Shown here one piece after another: positions 1-6,175 of a DNA stretch of 7,120 bases. Position 1 is the stretch's first letter. Each line of letters starts with the position of its first letter. Below the pieces are notes generated by a model, which ran no database searches, was not told the origin of the DNA, and worked only from the letters and a program-made list of their open reading frames with translations. Where the stretch lies: assembly GCA_031268685.1 (NCBI GenBank), contig JAIRWW010000149.1, positions 1 through 7,120 on the forward strand, given 5' to 3'. The translations under genes and the position numbers were made by a program. This stretch comes from Azoarcus sp. Its GTDB lineage: Bacteria; Pseudomonadota; Gammaproteobacteria; Burkholderiales; Rhodocyclaceae.

Positions 1-135
1 AAGAACGGTTTCAGCCACGAAGATTTTTACCGCTGTACCAATGGCGAGGAAACGATCTTCGATTATCTGTACAACGCCGACGGGGATTTGCTGCCCTGGG
101 AAGGGCATATTTATTCCGAACTGAAAGCCGCCTGA
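1..135 (+). CDS. 3' end of an unidentified protein-coding gene (last 44 codons)
   Basis: An open frame runs from the first base of the window to a TGA at 133-135. It encodes 44 residues that begin KNGFSHEDFYRCTNGEETIF and end in YSELKAA. The tail is rich in acidic and aromatic residues, contains one Cys, and has no membrane segment or signal. I do not recognise the family from this fragment. It is accepted as a real gene because its GC-rich codon use matches the genes downstream and because the following ribosome site and operon lie on the same strand only 14-63 bp away. By position it probably belongs to the same transcription unit as the nitrogenase-like genes and may encode an accessory factor for them; that is inference from context. 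The 5' part of the gene lies outside the window. Confidence 0.7.
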   Translation, partial: KNGFSHEDFYRCTNGEETIFDYLYNADGDLLPWEGHIYSELKAA

Positions 136-142
136 CGGGGAG
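136..142 (+). promoter_or_regulatory. Ribosome binding site for the tiny ORF at 150
   Basis: The purine-rich CGGGGAG directly follows the stop of the upstream gene and is separated from the ATG at 150 by a run of seven T. This is a better-placed Shine-Dalgarno sequence than anything in front of the NifH-like start at 199, where only GAGG (183-186) and AAGG (194-197) are seen. It suggests that ribosomes load at 150 and reach the NifH-like gene by coupling. Confidence 0.45.
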
Positions 143-149
143 TTTTTTT

Positions 150-206
150 ATGGAAGCCAACAACGTCGCCGCTCTCAAGAAAGAGGTAAACACAAGGAAT
201 GAGTGA
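150..206 (+). CDS. Tiny 18-residue ORF overlapping the NifH-like start; possible leader or coupling peptide
   Basis: The ATG at 150 opens an 18-codon frame ([18 protein letters not shown]) ending in TGA at 204-206. It lies between the upstream gene and the NifH-like gene, in a different frame from both. Its stop overlaps the downstream start: in the string ATGAGTGA the NifH-like ATG (199-201) precedes the TGA by two bases. The peptide is charged and shows no recognisable domain. It could be a leader peptide that couples translation into the operon, the truncated remnant of a larger small gene, or chance. Existence of the frame and its ribosome site is read directly; any function is inference, and homology is not expected to be detectable at this length. 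Confidence 0.35.
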   Translation: MEANNVAALKKEVNTRNE

Positions 207-1161
207 AATAACAAGCAAGCGCGTCTCGTTTCATGGCCGCGACGCTGCGGCAAAACCCGCCCCGCCGGCCCGGAGCCGGGCCATCGGCAAGCACATCGCC
301 ATCTACGGCAAGGGCGGCATCGGCAAATCCACGACGACCTCCAACATCAGCGCGGCGTTGGCCGAGGCGGGATACAGGGTCATCCAGATCGGTTGCGATC
401 CGAAAAGCGACTCCACAAACACCCTGCGCGGAAACCACTATCTGCCCACGATCCTGGACAGCGTGCGCGGCGGCAACAAAGTTCATCTCGCCGACATTTC
501 CGCCACCGGCTTCAAGGGCATCCTGTGCATCGAATCCGGCGGCCCCGTGCCCGGCGTCGGCTGCGCCGGACGGGGAATCAACGCGGCGGTGACGCTGTTG
601 CAGGAACTGAAACTTTTTGAGGAATTCAAACCGGACTTCGTCCTGTACGACGTCCTGGGCGATGTGGTTTGCGGCGGTTTTGCAGTGCCTATCCGCGACG
701 GCATCACCGACCGGGCCTATGTCGTGACTTCCTCTGACTTCATGGCCATCTACGCCGCCAACAATCTTTTCAAGGCCGTGAGCAAATACGCCCCCACGGG
801 CGGGGCCAGGCTGGGCGGCGTCATTGGCAACGGACTTTCCGCCGCGTATTCCAACGCGATCATCGACGATTTCGCCGTCCGCACCGGCGTCGCCGTGGCG
901 GGCTACGTACCCCGCGCGCTGGTCGTCTCGCAAAGCGAGCTGTACGGCAAGACCGTGATCGAAGCCAAGCCCGCCAGCGAGCATGCGGACATCTATCGCA
1001 AACTGGCCAGACACATTGCCGAAAACGACGATCTGGCGATTCCGCATCCGATGGGCGTCAGCGACCTGCGGGACTGGGCGCGGGACTGGGGCGACCGGGT
1101 ATTCAACCTGGAATCCGGCGCGGGGGGCGTGGGGATAGCGGCAGACAGGGTTGCGGCGTGA
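199..1161 (+). CDS. NifH/BchL/BchX-superfamily ATP-dependent iron-sulfur reductase of a nitrogenase-like enzyme
   Basis: This 320-residue protein is the electron-donating component of a nitrogenase-like complex: a cytoplasmic homodimer expected to couple MgATP hydrolysis to single-electron transfer from a bridging [4Fe-4S] cluster to its component-1 partner. The P-loop GKGGIGKST is at residues 37-45, GCDPKSDST at 65-73, and [15 protein letters not shown] at 112-126 carries cluster ligand Cys122 and Arg125, the position ADP-ribosylated in Nif[12 protein letters not shown] carries the second ligand Cys158, and the switch/partner-contact region [11 protein letters not shown] is near 179-189. Every catalytic landmark is therefore intact. 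The roughly 30-residue Ala/Pro/Arg-rich stretch before the P-loop core is longer than in NifH and recalls BchX. The ATG at 199 is the first in-frame start after the TAA at 187-189. Its TGA overlaps the next start (TGATG). The close link to two component-1 genes argues for a dedicated partner set rather than for nitrogen fixation. No gene symbol is given because the subfamily cannot be fixed by eye. Confidence 0.93.
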   Translation: MSEITSKRVSFHGRDAAAKPAPPARSRAIGKHIAIYGKGGIGKSTTTSNISAALAEAGYRVIQIGCDPKSDSTNTLRGNHYLPTILDSVRGGNKVHLADISATGFKGILCIESGGPVPGVGCAGRGINAAVTLLQELKLFEEFKPDFVLYDVLGDVVCGGFAVPIRDGITDRAYVVTSSDFMAIYAANNLFKAVSKYAPTGGARLGGVIGNGLSAAYSNAIIDDFAVRTGVAVAGYVPRALVVSQSELYGKTVIEAKPASEHADIYRKLARHIAENDDLAIPHPMGVSDLRDWARDWGDRVFNLESGAGGVGIAADRVAA

Positions 1162-2699
1162 TGAGCTTTTACGAAGAAAAAAGCGCCCTGAGCAGAGAGA
1201 AACGCAGCGGCGCGATCAGCCACTACCACGGCACGCTGGCCTCGTTGATCGCCGATGCCGCCGGGGACGAAATTCCGCAGCGCATCCGCACTTTCACCCA
1301 GGCAACCTACGACGACATACTTTCCGCCCTGATCGCACTGCGCGGCATCCGCGACGCGGCCATCGTAGTGCATGGCGCGGCAGGCTGCGCCGCAGCGGCC
1401 TGCGCCCTGGCGCAGGCGGGCGGCGCGCGCTGGTATTCGGTCAACCTGAGCGAGCGGGATTCCATCCTGGGCAGCGAAGCGCCCCTGCGCGAAGCCATAC
1501 TGCGCGCCATCGCGGAAGGCGCGGCGGCGGTTTTCGTCGTCGGCACGCCGGTTGTCGCCATCAACAACGACGACGTCAATGCGGTGCTGCTGGCGCTGGA
1601 AAAAGAGACCGCCGTGCCCGTGCTGCATGTGAATACAGACGGCTTCCGCTCGAAATCCCCGTTGTCGGGCTTCGACGCCGCCCTGCATGCCTTGCTGCGG
1701 TTAGTGGATGCGCCCGGCGAGTGCGGCGAACGTGACGAATATGGCGAGCGCGGCGAGCGCGACGAGCGCGACGATTCCGCCAGGGAAGCCCCGGACGGCT
1801 CCCATCCCTTTGAGCCGGACTTATCGAAGCTATTATTTCTTCCGCATGAAACGCCCTTGGACGAGATCAAGCCGGACGGCGCAGCCCAGAACTTCGTCAA
1901 CCTGCTGGCGGTGCGCGACAACGTCCGCAACATCGCCGCCATCGCCAGCATCGTCGATGCGCTCGGGATAAACTGGAACCTGTTGCCGGGCCTGTCGTCG
2001 CTGGAAAACATCCGCAGGGCAGGGCAGGCGCGCGCCACAGTGTCGCTCAACAGCGATGAAAGCGAATACCTCGGGCTAGGGCTGGAAGCCGCGTTCGGGA
2101 CGCCCTACCTGCGCCTGCCCGCCCCGGTGGGCCGCGCCGCGACACGGCGGCTTGTCGCCGGACTCGCCGAAGCATTCGGCCTGGGCGACAAAGCGGATGT
2201 CTGGCTGCGCGCGCAGGAGGCCGCCTTGCAGGACGTCCTGTCCGCCCGGCCCCTGGCGGGGAAAAAAATATTTCTCCAGATGGACATGGCGCTGGTCGAA
2301 GGCTTCAGCGAACTCATACGCGACCTTGGCGGAGAGCTGGCCGGTGTGGCGCTGAGCAGCGTCGACCTGAACAACCGCAAGCATCTGGCCCGCCTGGAAG
2401 CCGCCGCGGACATCCCCGCGCTAGTAGCGGTGGGGCAGCCTTTCGAGGTCGCCAACGTCCTGGCCAAAACACCGGTCGACTACTACATCGGCCCGGAACA
2501 AGTCGCCTTCGCCGCCCGCTTCGGCGTCAAGCCCATCTCCCTGCGCGGCGCTGTTTACTACGGCTACGAAGGCATGCGCGCCTTCGCCGCCCGCATCGGC
2601 GGGCCGCATCCCGACTTCCGGGAACGAGTGCGGGGGGAATACACCGAAAGCTGGCTCAAAAAAAACGGCGGCTGGCACGTCAAGCGGGAAGTGCGCTGA
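1161..2699 (+). CDS. Nitrogenase component-1-like subunit (first of pair), with reduced cluster-ligand set
   Basis: Starting at the ATG that overlaps the NifH-like stop (TGATG; a GTG at 1158 would add one residue), this frame encodes 512 residues of the NifD/E/K/N superfamily. The signature VVHGAAGC near residues 70-76 matches the conserved HGPxGC P-cluster region, with Cys76 as the likely ligand; Cys81 follows. VGTPVVAINNDD near 128-138 aligns with the C-P-x-G-x-I-G-D-D motif but has Thr129 where nitrogenases have Cys. The first P-cluster Cys is also absent. The C-terminal block GAVYYGYEGMRAFAARI resembles the YHGYDGFAIFAR region of NifD, but the preceding FeMo-cofactor His is not visible. 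Residues 186-206 are a low-complexity (G/D)-E-R repeat in a linker. With the downstream gene it should form an α2β2 catalytic component accepting electrons from the NifH-like protein. Substrate unknown. By-eye alignment only; ligand absences need structure-based checking. Confidence 0.85.
   Translation: MSFYEEKSALSREKRSGAISHYHGTLASLIADAAGDEIPQRIRTFTQATYDDILSALIALRGIRDAAIVVHGAAGCAAAACALAQAGGARWYSVNLSERDSILGSEAPLREAILRAIAEGAAAVFVVGTPVVAINNDDVNAVLLALEKETAVPVLHVNTDGFRSKSPLSGFDAALHALLRLVDAPGECGERDEYGERGERDERDDSAREAPDGSHPFEPDLSKLLFLPHETPLDEIKPDGAAQNFVNLLAVRDNVRNIAAIASIVDALGINWNLLPGLSSLENIRRAGQARATVSLNSDESEYLGLGLEAAFGTPYLRLPAPVGRAATRRLVAGLAEAFGLGDKADVWLRAQEAALQDVLSARPLAGKKIFLQMDMALVEGFSELIRDLGGELAGVALSSVDLNNRKHLARLEAAADIPALVAVGQPFEVANVLAKTPVDYYIGPEQVAFAARFGVKPISLRGAVYYGYEGMRAFAARIGGPHPDFRERVRGEYTESWLKKNGGWHVKREVR
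1716..1778 (+). repeat. Seven 9-bp in-frame tandem repeats within the first component-1 gene
   Basis: Seven consecutive 9-bp units, the best being GGCGAGCGC in tandem at 1743-1760, encode the triplets GEC, GER, DEY, GER, GER, DER and DDS. The unit length is a multiple of three, so gain or loss of copies would keep the reading frame and only change the length of a charged, probably disordered linker between conserved blocks of the protein. The repeat also places a non-conserved Cys (residue 188) in the linker. No role is known; it looks like slippage-generated sequence. Confidence 0.85.
2684..2691 (+). promoter_or_regulatory. Ribosome binding site for the second component-1 gene
   Basis: GCGGGAAG lies inside the last codons of the preceding gene, 8 bases before the ATG at 2700. 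It supports that start. The stop and start abut exactly (TGAATG), which favours coupled translation and equal dosage of the two subunits. Confidence 0.5.
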
Positions 2700-4061
2700 A
2701 TGGGAAACATCCGGAATCCGCGCACGGGCTGCGCGCTGCACGGCGCGTTGTCGACGCTCGAAGCCATAGAAGGTCTCATCCCCATCGTGCAGGCCAACGC
2801 GGGCTGCGCCATCCAGCACAGCCTGGCCTGCCGGGACAGCGGCGGCGGCTATATCGGCGGGCTGGCCGTCCCCTCCGCCAACATCATCGACAAACAAATC
2901 ATCTTCGGCGGCGGCTCGCGCCTGCGCGAACAAATCAAAAACACAGTCAAAGTCGTGGAAGGCCGCCTCTATGCAGTACTGGGCAGCTGCGAATGCGCCA
3001 TGGTGGGCGACGACCTGAACGGCATGGCGCGCGAGGCCGCCGAACAGGGCCTGCCGGTTATCGGCAGCAACATCGCCGGATTCCACGGCGGCGCGCATAG
3101 CGGCTACGAGCGGATTTTCCTGGACCTGATCGACGGCCTGCCCGGACTGGAATCGCCGCCCGCGCCGCAGCGCGAAGACGGCAGCCGTCCGCTGGTGAAC
3201 ATATTCGGCATCGTCCCCGCCTCGAACCCCTACTACAAAGGCGACCTGCAAGAATTGCAGCGCATACTCGAAGCCATCGGCCTGCGCGTCAACGGCTTCT
3301 TCGGCCCTGGCGGCCATGCCGCCCTGTACAGCATGCCGGATGCCGCCCTGAATCTGGTTTTCTCCCGTTGGGGAGAAGCCATCGGCGCAAAACTCGAAGA
3401 AAAATACGCCACCCCGCAACTGATCTTCGACGCCGCGCCGCTGGGCCTGGATGAAACCGGCTTCTTCGTCCAGACCCTGGCGGAGAGGCTGGATTTGGAC
3501 GCCGCGGCGGCGGAGCGCTTTCTGGAACGAGAAGAAGCCTGGTCGGAATACTTCCTGCTCGGCGGCGCGGATCGTTATTTCGACGACGGCGCGGGCAAAA
3601 GCGCCGCCATCGTCGGCGACACGGAAACCGTGCTCAGGATCGGCGGCTTCCTTTCCCGTTCTGCCGGTCTCGACATCAAGGCGGCAATCTATACCGACCT
3701 GGCCGAGGGCGAAGAACTGCCCGCCGACTTCGGCGGAGAAGCGCAGGGCACGCGCGACGGCGGCGAAATCGCCGAAATATTGCGCGGCAGCGGCGCGGCG
3801 CTGATCTTCGCCAGCTCGCTGGAAGACGCCGCTGCGCGGGCGCTGGGCGCGCCATTGCTCGCGGTATCGCATCCGCTGCGGGACAAATTCGCCGCCAGCC
3901 AGACCTATGCGGGCCTGCGGGGCGCTGTGGCGCTGAGCGCGGATATCCTGACCCTGGCGCGGCAAGGGCGGCGGGCGCAGGAAGAAGGGCTGACGCGGAA
4001 AATCGCGGCGGCTTCAAACCGGCAATATGTTTGGCCAACGTGCGGGAGTGGCTCTGTCTAG
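2700..4061 (+). CDS. Nitrogenase component-1-like subunit (second of pair), with all three cluster cysteines
   Basis: This 453-residue protein belongs to the NifD/E/K/N superfamily and is the probable partner of the preceding subunit. RTGCALHGA at residues 8-16 gives the first P-cluster-type ligand (Cys11), NAGCA gives the second (Cys36), and SCECAMVGDD at 96-105 gives the third (Cys97, with Cys99 adjacent); Cys44 is an extra. FGGGSRLREQI near 69-79 matches the FGG-x-x-x-L block. The C-terminal stretch around residues 368-417 (ASS-E-x-A-x-x-LG-x-PLL, then YAGLRGA and SADIL) resembles NifK/NifN C-termini. At EEKYATP near 233-239, where NifD has its FeMo-cofactor Cys twelve residues upstream, this protein has Phe, so no cofactor ligand is evident. 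Combined with one Cys from the partner this gives a 3+1 ligand set able to hold a subunit-bridging [4Fe-4S] cluster, as in DPOR/COR. The last residues (WPTCGSGSV) are encoded by the edge of a palindromic repeat region and may not be original. Confidence 0.88.
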   Translation: MGNIRNPRTGCALHGALSTLEAIEGLIPIVQANAGCAIQHSLACRDSGGGYIGGLAVPSANIIDKQIIFGGGSRLREQIKNTVKVVEGRLYAVLGSCECAMVGDDLNGMAREAAEQGLPVIGSNIAGFHGGAHSGYERIFLDLIDGLPGLESPPAPQREDGSRPLVNIFGIVPASNPYYKGDLQELQRILEAIGLRVNGFFGPGGHAALYSMPDAALNLVFSRWGEAIGAKLEEKYATPQLIFDAAPLGLDETGFFVQTLAERLDLDAAAAERFLEREEAWSEYFLLGGADRYFDDGAGKSAAIVGDTETVLRIGGFLSRSAGLDIKAAIYTDLAEGEELPADFGGEAQGTRDGGEIAEILRGSGAALIFASSLEDAAARALGAPLLAVSHPLRDKFAASQTYAGLRGAVALSADILTLARQGRRAQEEGLTRKIAAASNRQYVWPTCGSGSV

Positions 4062-4201
4062 AGCCTTCCTTTATGAGGAAGGTGGCTCGCCGAAGGCGAG
4101 ACGGAAGAAGTGGCGGCGGCGCCAGCTTCTCATGCCCTTCCGCCTCGCCCCCACTCCCTCCGTCACGTGGCTCAAAGCGCGCCACTCCCTCGGAGAGGGA
4201 G
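4044..4201 (+). repeat. Palindromic repeat cluster at the end of the nitrogenase-like operon
   Basis: About 160 bp hold at least six inverted repeats. The arms are GGCTCT/AGAGCC (4050-4065), CCTTCCT/AGGAAGG (4064-4082), CTCGCC/GGCGAG (4086-4100), 13-nt arms with one mismatch (4095-4107 with 4137-4149), TGGCG/CGCCA (4111-4124) and CTCCCTC/GAGGGAG (4185-4201). The whole block is bounded by GGGAGTGGC (4044-4052) and its exact complement GCCACTCCC (4181-4189), and CCACTCCCTC occurs twice, at 4151-4160 and 4182-4191. This resembles dispersed palindromic elements (REP/MITE-like) of bacterial genomes. Whether other copies exist cannot be seen from one window. The element contains the stop codon of the upstream gene. 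In RNA it could fold strongly and protect or end the operon transcript. Confidence 0.6.
4050..4082 (+). terminator. Paired hairpins at the operon end; possible transcript-end structure
   Basis: Two hairpins overlap by two bases. The first has a 6-bp stem with a 4-nt loop (4050-4065) and contains the TAG stop of the second component-1 gene; the second has a 7-bp stem with a 5-nt loop TTATG (4064-4082). There is no following U-run, so this is not a canonical intrinsic terminator. It could be a 3'-end stabiliser or only part of the palindromic element. Confidence 0.25.
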
Positions 4202-4228
4202 GCCAGACGGCCAGCAGGCGCGGGGTTT

Positions 4229-4462
4229 CAATCTCGTCAGTACAAGGTCAAAATCAGCCTCAGCAAACTCGGCGATGTCGAACGCGAAACGGGGAATCTG
4301 GCGCAGGCGCTCGACGCCTACCGCAAAAGCCTCACGCTGGCCGAACAACTCCGCGCCATTCTTGGCGACACACCGCAAACCCTGCGCGATCTTTCTGTCA
4401 GCCGGAATAAGGTCCGCGCTCTCGAAACCCAACTCGGACAGCCTCGCCCCCCGATCACATAA
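4229..4462 (+). pseudogene. Remnant of a tetratricopeptide-repeat (TPR) protein gene
   Basis: The frame ending in TAA at 4460-4462 encodes about 77 recognisable residues: SLSKLGDVERETGNLAQAL, then DAYRKSLTLAEQLRAILGD, then TPQTLRDLSVSRNKV and a short tail LGQPRPPIT. This matches the periodic pattern (DLSVSLNKxGDVExxxGNLxxALxxYRxSL) of bacterial TPR proteins with many near-identical helical repeats. Only one full repeat and the start of the next remain, whereas such proteins usually have many. No start codon with a ribosome site precedes the fragment. Reading upstream in the same frame enters the palindromic cluster, which gives Arg/Ser/Pro-rich nonsense. I therefore call it a 5'-truncated relic, probably the surviving C-terminus. 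A translated 143-codon fusion from an ATG at 4031 is possible but unlikely. It converges with the aldo/keto reductase gene, 13 bp away. Confidence 0.6.
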
Positions 4463-4475
4463 GCGCGACCCCCGC

Positions 4476-5528
4476 CTAGGGACAGGGGTTCGGATGCGCC
4501 GTGTGCACGGCCTCGATCTCGTCGAGCACTGCCTGCTCCAGCCGCAGGTCGATGCTGCCGATGTTTTCTTCCAGCTGCGCGAGGCTGGTCGCGCCGACGA
4601 TGTTGCTGGCGAGGAAGGGCTGGCGGTTGACGTAAGCCAAGGCCAGTTGGGCGGGACGGATGCCATGCCGACGGGCGATGTCGACATAAGCGGCGGTGGC
4701 GGTTTCGGCGATCTCACCCTTGTAGCGGCCGAAACGCTCCCAGCGGGTGACGCGCGCGCCGGGCGGCTGCTGCCCATTGAGATACTTGCCGGTCAGCACC
4801 CCGAAAGCCAATGGCGAATAGGCGAGCAAACCCAGCTTTTCGCGGATGGCGAATTCGGCAAGCCCGACCTCGAAGCTGCGGTTGAGCAGGTTGTACGGGT
4901 TCTGGATGCTCGCGGCCCTCGGCAATCCGGCGTTTTCCGCGTGGCGGAGAAACTCGTGCACGCCCCATGGGGTCTCGTTGGAAAGGCCGATGTGGCGCAC
5001 CTTGCCCGATTCGACCAGATCGCCCAGTACTTCCAGGGTTTCCCGTATCGGCACCGTGTCCTCGTCTTCAACGTGGCTGTAACCCAGTTGGCCGAAATAG
5101 TTTGTCGTGCGGTCGGGCCAGTGCAATTGGTAGAGGTCTATGTAATCGGTTTGCAGGCGTTCGAGACTGTCATGCAAGGCCGCTTCGATATTGGCGCGGT
5201 CGTGGCGGGCATTGCCGCCGCGCAGATGCGAAGGCCGCTCCGGCTGCCGCGCGGGGCCGGCCACCTTGGTGGCGAGGATGATCCTGTCGCGCACGCCGGG
5301 ACGCGCTTTCAGCCATGTGCCGATATAAGCCTCGGTGCGACCTTGTGTTTCGGCGCGGGGCGGCACCGGATACATTTCGGCGGTGTCGATGAGGTTGATG
5401 CCGCGCTCCAGGGCGAAATCGAGTTGGGAATGCGCCTCGGCCTCGCTGTTTTGTTCGCCCCAGGTCATGGTGCCCAGGGCGATGAGGCTGACATCGACGC
5501 CGGTATTGCCAAGTTTTCTGTATTGCAT
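4476..5528 (-). CDS. tas: Tas-type NADP(H)-dependent aldo/keto reductase
   Basis: This 350-residue soluble TIM-barrel oxidoreductase is a close match over its full length to E. coli Tas (about 346 residues). The aldo/keto reductase tetrad is intact: Asp48 and Tyr53 in LIDTAEMYPVPPR, Lys88 in ATKVAGP, and His136 in YQLHWPDR. Other signatures are LGTMTWGEQNSE near 18-29, GLSNET (181-186), IQNPYNLLNRSFEVGLAE (208-225), LLAYSPLAFGVLTGKYLNG (234-252) and NIVGATSLAQLEENI (309-323) at the cofactor-phosphate site. It should reduce carbonyl compounds with NADPH; the physiological substrate of Tas proteins is unsettled. The start ATG (5526-5528) overlaps the TGA of the upstream nitroreductase gene (TGATG), so the two are coupled, and no separate promoter is seen. 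The stop lies 13 bp from the end of the TPR relic on the other strand. Codon use is like the rest of the window, with no sign of damage. Confidence 0.94.
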   Translation of the reverse strand: MQYRKLGNTGVDVSLIALGTMTWGEQNSEAEAHSQLDFALERGINLIDTAEMYPVPPRAETQGRTEAYIGTWLKARPGVRDRIILATKVAGPARQPERPSHLRGGNARHDRANIEAALHDSLERLQTDYIDLYQLHWPDRTTNYFGQLGYSHVEDEDTVPIRETLEVLGDLVESGKVRHIGLSNETPWGVHEFLRHAENAGLPRAASIQNPYNLLNRSFEVGLAEFAIREKLGLLAYSPLAFGVLTGKYLNGQQPPGARVTRWERFGRYKGEIAETATAAYVDIARRHGIRPAQLALAYVNRQPFLASNIVGATSLAQLEENIGSIDLRLEQAVLDEIEAVHTAHPNPCP

Positions 5529-6127
5529 CAGGCATCCTTGAAGTCGAAGCGGTTTTCGGCGATCAGGCTTTCGAGCGGCTTGCGCGCATTTGGCGCTTCA
5601 CGGGCTTGCAGTTCGGGCGGCAGATTGCCAGCCTCGCCCCGGCGGCCGATGACGATGGCGGTTTCGACATTAAAATCCGCCGGGATGGCAAGCGCCTGCC
5701 TGACGGCCTGTTTGTCGAAACCTGCGACGACGTGCGCGGCAAGCCCGGCAAGGCTGGCTTGGAGAATGAGGTATGCGACGGCAGCGCCGGTATCGTAGGA
5801 CTGAAAGCCCGTGTCGATAGCTTCGTCCTTGCCGGGCGGGACGAATTTTTGCGCCGAGACGGCGAATGCCAGCGCGGAAGCATGCTGCGCCCAGCCGCGA
5901 TTGTAAGGAATCAGCAGATCGAGGAAGGTTTGCCAGGCGGGCGTGCCCCGGCGGGCATAGATGAAACGCCATGGCTGGGCGTTGTAGGCCGAGGGCGCCC
6001 AGCGCGCCGCCTCGAACAAGGCTTTGAGTTCGCTTTCCGGGATAGACGATTCGTCATAGGCGCGCGGCGACCAGCGTTCGACGAAGATGGGATGGACGCC
6101 GTTTTCGGCGGTGCGTGCTGCTGTCAT
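5528..6127 (-). CDS. Nitroreductase-family NAD(P)H-dependent FMN flavoprotein
   Basis: This 199-residue protein has the compact nitroreductase fold expected to bind FMN as a homodimer and transfer electrons from NAD(P)H to nitro, quinone or related electrophilic substrates. Motifs are RWSPRAYDE (18-25) and ARWAPSAYNAQPWRFI (41-56), the typical N-terminal FMN-contact blocks. The hydrophobic helix SYDTGAAVAYLILQASLAGL spans 110-129, and AIVIGRRGE (157-165) gives the second FMN segment near the C-terminus. The length fits the small single-domain members. The ATG at 6125-6127 is chosen because AAGGAG lies 8 bases upstream; a longer frame from GTG at 6205 would add 26 residues unlike the family and run through a palindrome. 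The stop overlaps the start of tas, giving a two-gene reductase operon suggestive of detoxification of reactive carbonyl or nitro compounds (inference). The specific substrate cannot be told. Confidence 0.9.
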   Translation of the reverse strand: MTAARTAENGVHPIFVERWSPRAYDESSIPESELKALFEAARWAPSAYNAQPWRFIYARRGTPAWQTFLDLLIPYNRGWAQHASALAFAVSAQKFVPPGKDEAIDTGFQSYDTGAAVAYLILQASLAGLAAHVVAGFDKQAVRQALAIPADFNVETAIVIGRRGEAGNLPPELQAREAPNARKPLESLIAENRFDFKDA

Positions 6128-6135
6128 GGTAAAAA

Positions 6136-6141
6136 CTCCTT
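6136..6141 (-). promoter_or_regulatory. Ribosome binding site deciding the nitroreductase start
   Basis: On the minus strand AAGGAG stands 8 bases before the ATG at 6127. It is the best ribosome site in the window and rules in favour of the 199-residue product over the longer GTG-initiated frame. Confidence 0.8.
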
Positions 6142-6175
6142 GCTCTTTTTTATGGAAAACCGCCTGACTCGTCCA

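Noticed and set aside
2421..3965. 514-codon open frame on the minus strand
   Set aside because: It is antisense to the two component-1 genes. The protein has no recognisable motifs, and long antisense frames are expected in GC-rich coding DNA.
199..4061. True nitrogenase nifHDK operon
   Set aside because: The component-1 proteins lack the full set of P-cluster cysteines and visible FeMo-cofactor ligands, and no other nif genes are present.
199..4061. Chlorophyllide reductase bchXYZ or methylthio-alkane reductase marHDK
   Set aside because: The cluster-ligand pattern partly recalls bchXYZ, but the NifH-like protein resembles NifH more than BchX and no photosynthesis genes are seen. The incomplete cysteine set argues against mar. 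Neither name can be assigned without phylogeny.
4221..4240. CRISPR-like repeat (GTTTCAATC)
   Set aside because: Only a single short match to a common CRISPR-repeat start exists, with no repeated copy or spacer; it is the edge of the TPR relic.
4463..4500. Bidirectional terminator between the TPR relic and tas
   Set aside because: ACCCC (4468-4472) can pair with GGGGT (4485-4489), and GCGC flanks both sides, but the stem is short and interrupted and no U-run follows on either strand.
4110..5798. 562-codon open frame on the plus strand
   Set aside because: It spans the TPR relic in another frame and then runs antisense through tas and the nitroreductase gene, both of which are clearly real on the other strand.
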